Below, piece after piece: positions 61,237 through 64,000 of a stretch of 64,000 nt of DNA; the stretch's first letter is position 1, and the number at the start of each line of letters is the position of its first letter. The translations under genes were made by a program, and so were the position numbers. The notes beneath the pieces are model-generated. The model searched no databases. It saw only the letters and a program-made list of their open reading frames with translations, and was not told the DNA's origin. Source of the stretch: Schistocerca nitens (taxonomy: Eukaryota > Arthropoda > Insecta > Orthoptera > Acrididae); contig NC_064616.1 of the NCBI RefSeq assembly GCF_023898315.1, forward strand, positions 288,265,205-288,329,204. Direction: 5' to 3'.

Positions 61237-62658
61237 CACTCCTGGAAATTGAAATAAGAACACCGTGAATTCATTGTCCCAGGAAGGGGAAACTTTATTG
61301 ACACATTCCTGGGGTCAGATACATCACATGATCACACTGACAGAACCACAGGCACATAGACACAGGCAACAGAGCATGCACAATGTCGGCACTAGTACAG
61401 TGTATATCCACCTTTCGCAGCAATGCAGGCTGCTATTCTCCCATGGAGACGATCGTAGAGATGCTGGATGTAGTCCTGTGGAACGGCTTGCCATGCCATT
61501 TCCACCTGGCGCCTCAGTTGGACCAGCGTTCGTGCTGGACGTGCAGACCGCGTGAGACGACGCTTCATCCAGTCCCAAACATGCTCAATGGGGGACAGAT
61601 CCGGAGATCTTGCTGGCCAGGGTAGTTGACTTACACCTTCTAGAGCACGTTGGGTGGCACGGGATACATGTGAACGTGCATTGTCCTGTTGGAACAGCAA
61701 GTTCCCTTGCCGGTCTAGGAATGGTAGAACGATGGGTTCGATGACGGTTTGGATGTACCGTGCACTATTCAGTGTCCCCTCGACGATCACCAGTGGTGTA
61801 TGGCCAGTGTAGGAGATCGCTCCCCACACCATGATGCCGGGTGTTGGCCCTGTGTGCCTCGGTCGTATGCAGTCCTGATTGTGGCGCTCACCTGCACGGC
61901 GCCAAACACGCATATGACCATCATTGGCACCAAGGCAGAAGCGACTCTCATCGCTGAAGACGACACGTCTCCATTCGTCCCTCCATTCACGCCTGTCGCG
62001 ACACCACTGGAGGCGGGCTGCACGATGTTGGGGCGTGAGCGGAAGACGGCCTAACGGTGTGCGGGACCGTAGCCCAGCTTCATGGAGACGGTTGCGAATG
62101 GTCCTCGCCGATACTCCAGGAGCAACAGTGTCCCTAATTTGCTGGGAAGTGGCGGTGCGGTCCCCTACGGCACTGCGTAGGATCCTACGGTCTTGGCGTG
62201 CATCCGTGCGTCGCTGCGGTCCGGTCCCAGGTCGACGGGCACGTGCACCTTCCGCCGACCACTGGCGACAACATCGATGTACTGTGGAGACCTCACGCCC
62301 CACGTGTTGAGCAATTCGGCGGTACGTCCACCCGGCCTCCCGCATGCCCACTATACGCCCTCGCTCAAAGTCCGTCAACTGCACATACGGTTCACGTCCA
62401 CGCTGTCGCGGCATGCTACCAGTGTTAAAGACTGCGATGGAGCTCCGTATGCCACGGCAAACTGGCTGACACTGACGGCGGCGGTGCACAAATGCTGCGC
62501 AGCTAGCGCCATTCGACGGCCAACACCGCGGTTCCTGGTGTGTCCGCTGTGCCGTGCGTGTGATCATTGCTTGTACAGCCCTCTCGCAGTGTCCGGAGCA
62601 AGTATGGTGGGTCTGACACAACGGTGTCAATGTGTTCTTTTTTCCATTTCCAGGAGTG
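61237..62658 (-). mobile_element. Tc1 element copy 4, apparently intact
   Basis: 1422 bp with both TIRs and TA at 61235-61236 and 62659-62660. The target is LINE-B sequence aaaaTAttttcgca, seen uninterrupted at about 7960-7972, which proves the TA duplication. Contains one open 340-codon transposase. Confidence 0.97.
61392..62414 (-). CDS. Tc1 transposase copy 4, intact 340-codon gene
   Basis: Starts MPRQRGREPYVQL (ATG at 62414-62412), ends GGYTLY. Two helix-turn-helix regions (residues ~10-50 and ~80-115), then the DDE domain: Asp155 in FSDESRF, Asp244 in QQDNARSH, Glu277 in DLSPIEHVW, with WDWMKRRL after it as in the consensus. The spacing between the second Asp and the Glu is 32 residues, two fewer than classical Tc1 (34). 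Differences from the other copies: Arg167His, Arg205His and Pro248Ser; the first two are CpG to CpA. Pro248 follows the second Asp closely, so the Ser could matter. Typical Tc1 length (about 340 aa). Best candidate for an active gene in this window. Confidence 0.95.
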   Translation of the reverse strand: MPRQRGREPYVQLTDFERGRIVGMREAGWTYRRIAQHVGREVSTVHRCCRQWSAEGARARRPGTGPQRRTDARQDRRILRSAVGDRTATSQQIRDTVAPGVSARTIRNRLHEAGLRSRTPLGRLPLTPQHRAARLQWCRDRREWRDEWRRVVFSDESRFCLGANDGHMRVWRRAGERHNQDCIRPRHTGPTPGIMVWGAISYTGHTPLVIVEGTLNSARYIQTVIEPIVLPFLDRQGNLLFQQDNARSHVSRATQRALEGVSQLPWPARSPDLSPIEHVWDWMKRRLTRSARPARTLVQLRRQVEMAWQAVPQDYIQHLYDRLHGRIAACIAAKGGYTLY

Positions 62659-63045
62659 TATTTTCGCATCCGGAATAGAAAGTTGGTGATTGAAATTTCG
62701 TAAATAGATCTCGCCGCAAAGAAAGACGTCTCTGTTTCAGTGACTGCCACCCCATTTCGCGTATCATATCAGTGACACTCTCACTCATATTGCGCGATAA
62801 CACGAAACGAGCTGCCCTTTTTTGCACTTTTTCGATGTCCTCCGTCAATCCTACCTGGTAAGGATCCCACACCGTGCAGCAATATTCCAGCAGAGGACGG
62901 ACGAGTGTAATGTAGGCTGTCTCTTTACTGGGTTTGTCGCATCAAGTGCTCTGCCAACAAAGCGCAGTCTTTGATTCGCCTTCCCCACAATACTATATAT
63001 GTGGTCTTTCTTAATGGCTCTGAGCACTATGAGACTTAACATCAA
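62627..63045 (-). pseudogene. LINE-B ORF2 C-terminal piece
   Basis: Two frames: 62851-63045 with IVGKANQRLRFVGRALDATN, and 62627-62872 with MWDPYQVGLTEDIEKVQKRA, ARFVLSRNMSESVTDMIREM. Same order as 7993-8430. The frame runs past the TA target into the Tc1 end. A small deletion at about 62940 shifts the frame. Confidence 0.75.
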
Positions 63046-63201
63046 AGGTCATCAGTCCCCTAGAACTTAGAACTACTTAAACCTAACTAACCTAAGGACA
63101 TCACACACATCCATGCCCGAGGCAGGATTCGAACCTGCGACATTAGCAGTCGCGCGGTTCCAGAATGAGGCGCCTAGAGCTTCTCGACCACAGCGGCCGG
63201 C
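63014..63201 (-). mobile_element. SINE-1 copy in LINE-B
   Basis: Reverse-oriented SINE-1, head ending accacagcggccggc. No target duplication was found; LINE-B sequence on the two sides is not contiguous, so insertion was accompanied or followed by a deletion. Confidence 0.88.
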
Positions 63202-63963
63202 AAGGAGGTTCATAATGTTCGAGTACAGTATATGCTCCAAAATCCTACTGCAAATTGAGGTCAGTGATACGGGTCTGTAATTCAATGGGTTACTGCTATT
63301 TTCTTTCTTGAATATTGGTGTGACCTGTGCTACTTTCCAGTCTTTAGGAACAGACCTTTCGTCAAGTGAGCGGTTCTATATGATTGCTAAGGAAGGCGCT
63401 ATTGTGTCTGCCTAATCTGAAAGGAACCAGGTTGGTATACCATCTGGACCGGAAGACTTGCCTTTCTTAAGAGATTTGAGTTGTCTCGCAACACTTAAGA
63501 TATCTATTTTTATGTCACTCATGCTAACAGCTGTTCTAGTTTCGAATTCTGTAGCATTTACTTCGTCTTCTTTCATGAAGGAATTACGGAAAACTGTATT
63601 TAGCAACTCCGCTTTAGTGGCACGATCATCGGCAACATTTCCATTGCTATCGCGCAGTGACGGTATTGACTGCTTTTTGCCACTGGTGTACTTCACATTC
63701 GACCAGAATTTCTTTGGGTTTTCTAGCATATTTCCAGGCTGGCCACTGGTACCTTCCGTACCAGTCCCATCCCCAGCCTGTGTGCTGAGGCAGGGGAAAC
63801 GCCGCTCGCCATCCGGCGGAAACTCCTCATGGTGCGACGGGTGTGTCAATTCCTTGCCTGTCCTACCTCCCCTGCGTCCCCTACCGTTGCCCGACCGCCT
63901 ATGGAACGTCTCTTTTCCAGTCGTCCCAGGGCAACGAGCCAATTTGGGATTCGTGCCAAGCAT
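63202..63963 (-). pseudogene. LINE-B ORF2, linker and RT start, one nonsense codon
   Basis: The frame 63412-63963 includes MLENPKKFWSNVKYTSGKKQ, SIPSLRDSNGNVADDRATKA (the linker between endonuclease and RT), then VARQLKSLKKGKSSGPDGIP, TWFLSD and a stop where the 7.8 kb copy has FLSEYAD (a Tyr codon turned to a stop). After the stop the frame goes on: IYNRSLDERSVPKDWK, NYRPVSLTSICSRILEHILY. Residues 1-80 of the open stretch are Gly/Arg/Pro-rich and not recognised. The endonuclease lies beyond the window edge. Confidence 0.8.
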
Positions 63964-64000
63964 TTGCTTGAGTCCCTTGGTGTGGAGCGTGTGGCACCTC

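Larger units (their letters stand above)
61021..64000 (-). mobile_element. LINE-B, long copy running off the window, with nested Tc1 and SINE
   Basis: 3' end and UTR at 61021-61236, interrupted by Tc1 copy 4 (61237-62658), resuming at 62659 with ttttcgcatccgg. Coding remnants continue to the right edge, interrupted again by SINE-1 (63014-63201). As in the 7.8 kb copy, the RT segment with the FADD catalytic box is missing: the frame goes from EHILYSNIMN to DHIYSIVGKANQRLRF with only the SINE between. Confidence 0.85.

Noticed and set aside
1-64000. Bacterial, phage or plasmid features
   Set aside because: No operons or Shine-Dalgarno-led genes; all recognised elements are eukaryotic TEs with pol III heads, LINE TSDs and GT-AG splice sites.

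Overview
This 64 kb window is eukaryotic, repeat-saturated DNA. It has no operons, no Shine-Dalgarno-led genes and no long non-transposon reading frames. Almost every recognisable piece is a transposable element (TE). The repeat set (tRNA-headed SINEs with a shared 'gtccttaggttagttagg' tail, LINEs ending in catctacatctacat, Tc1/mariner elements ending in CACTCCTGGAAAT, Penelope and RTE fragments) is one I associate with large orthopteran genomes, the grasshopper/locust Schistocerca type. That assignment is recognition from memory, not a database match.

Names used here. SINE-1: tRNA-like head plus a tail ending in agtgctcagagccatttgaacc. SINE-2: related head plus a tail ending in tcccataagatttcacacacatttgaa. 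SINE-3: head 'ggtggcgcagtggttagcacactgg' and tail ending in a CCACCA run. SINE-4: tRNA-like repeat beginning gaaacttcctggcagattaaaac. SINE-5: tRNA-Thr-like repeat with a terminal hairpin. LINE-A and LINE-B: two related APE-type non-LTR families ending in (catcta)n.

Layout. 0-4 kb: Tc1 pseudogene, SINEs, and a 5'-truncated RNase H LINE with a 12 bp target duplication. 4.9-10 kb: long-TIR MITE, DD41D mariner, and a Tc1 split by LINE-B. 10-21 kb: SINE cluster, two fold-back SINE-4 compounds, a long-TIR Tc1, and a Tc1 inside a tandem repeat. 21-24.5 kb: full-length Tc1 copy 1 broken by SINE-3, then the only host-like coding signal, a two-exon THAP zinc-finger start (23821-24285) between two CpG-rich promoter-like blocks. 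24.7-33 kb: LINE-A, three Tc1 fossils, a palindromic MITE. 34.8-38.1 kb: LINE-A with three SINEs, a Gypsy gag scrap, a Tc1 scrap. 39-42.3 kb: an open 319-codon RTE fragment and a Penelope-like element. 43.8-51.7 kb: second long-TIR MITE, Tc1 copy 2, Gypsy pol remnants, SINE-5, an internally deleted DD41D mariner, LINE-A. 52.2-58.6 kb: gag-like remnants, a fold-back SINE-5 compound, a decayed copy of an uncharacterised arthropod multi-copy protein, two mariner fossils. 58.8-64 kb: Tc1 copies 3 and 4 in inverted orientation, copy 4 having landed in LINE-B.

The window reads as nested insertions. Target-site duplications (TSDs) or the target TA can be read for about 20 SINEs, one LINE and several Tc1/mariner elements, so relative ages can be ordered. 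The two open 340-codon transposase genes (59065-60087 and 61392-62414) suggest recent activity. The least ordinary observations are: three tRNA-headed SINEs that inserted as inverted (fold-back) compounds, each inside one TSD; SINE heads swapped onto a shared tail; and the THAP exon pair, whose zinc ligands complete only after splicing.
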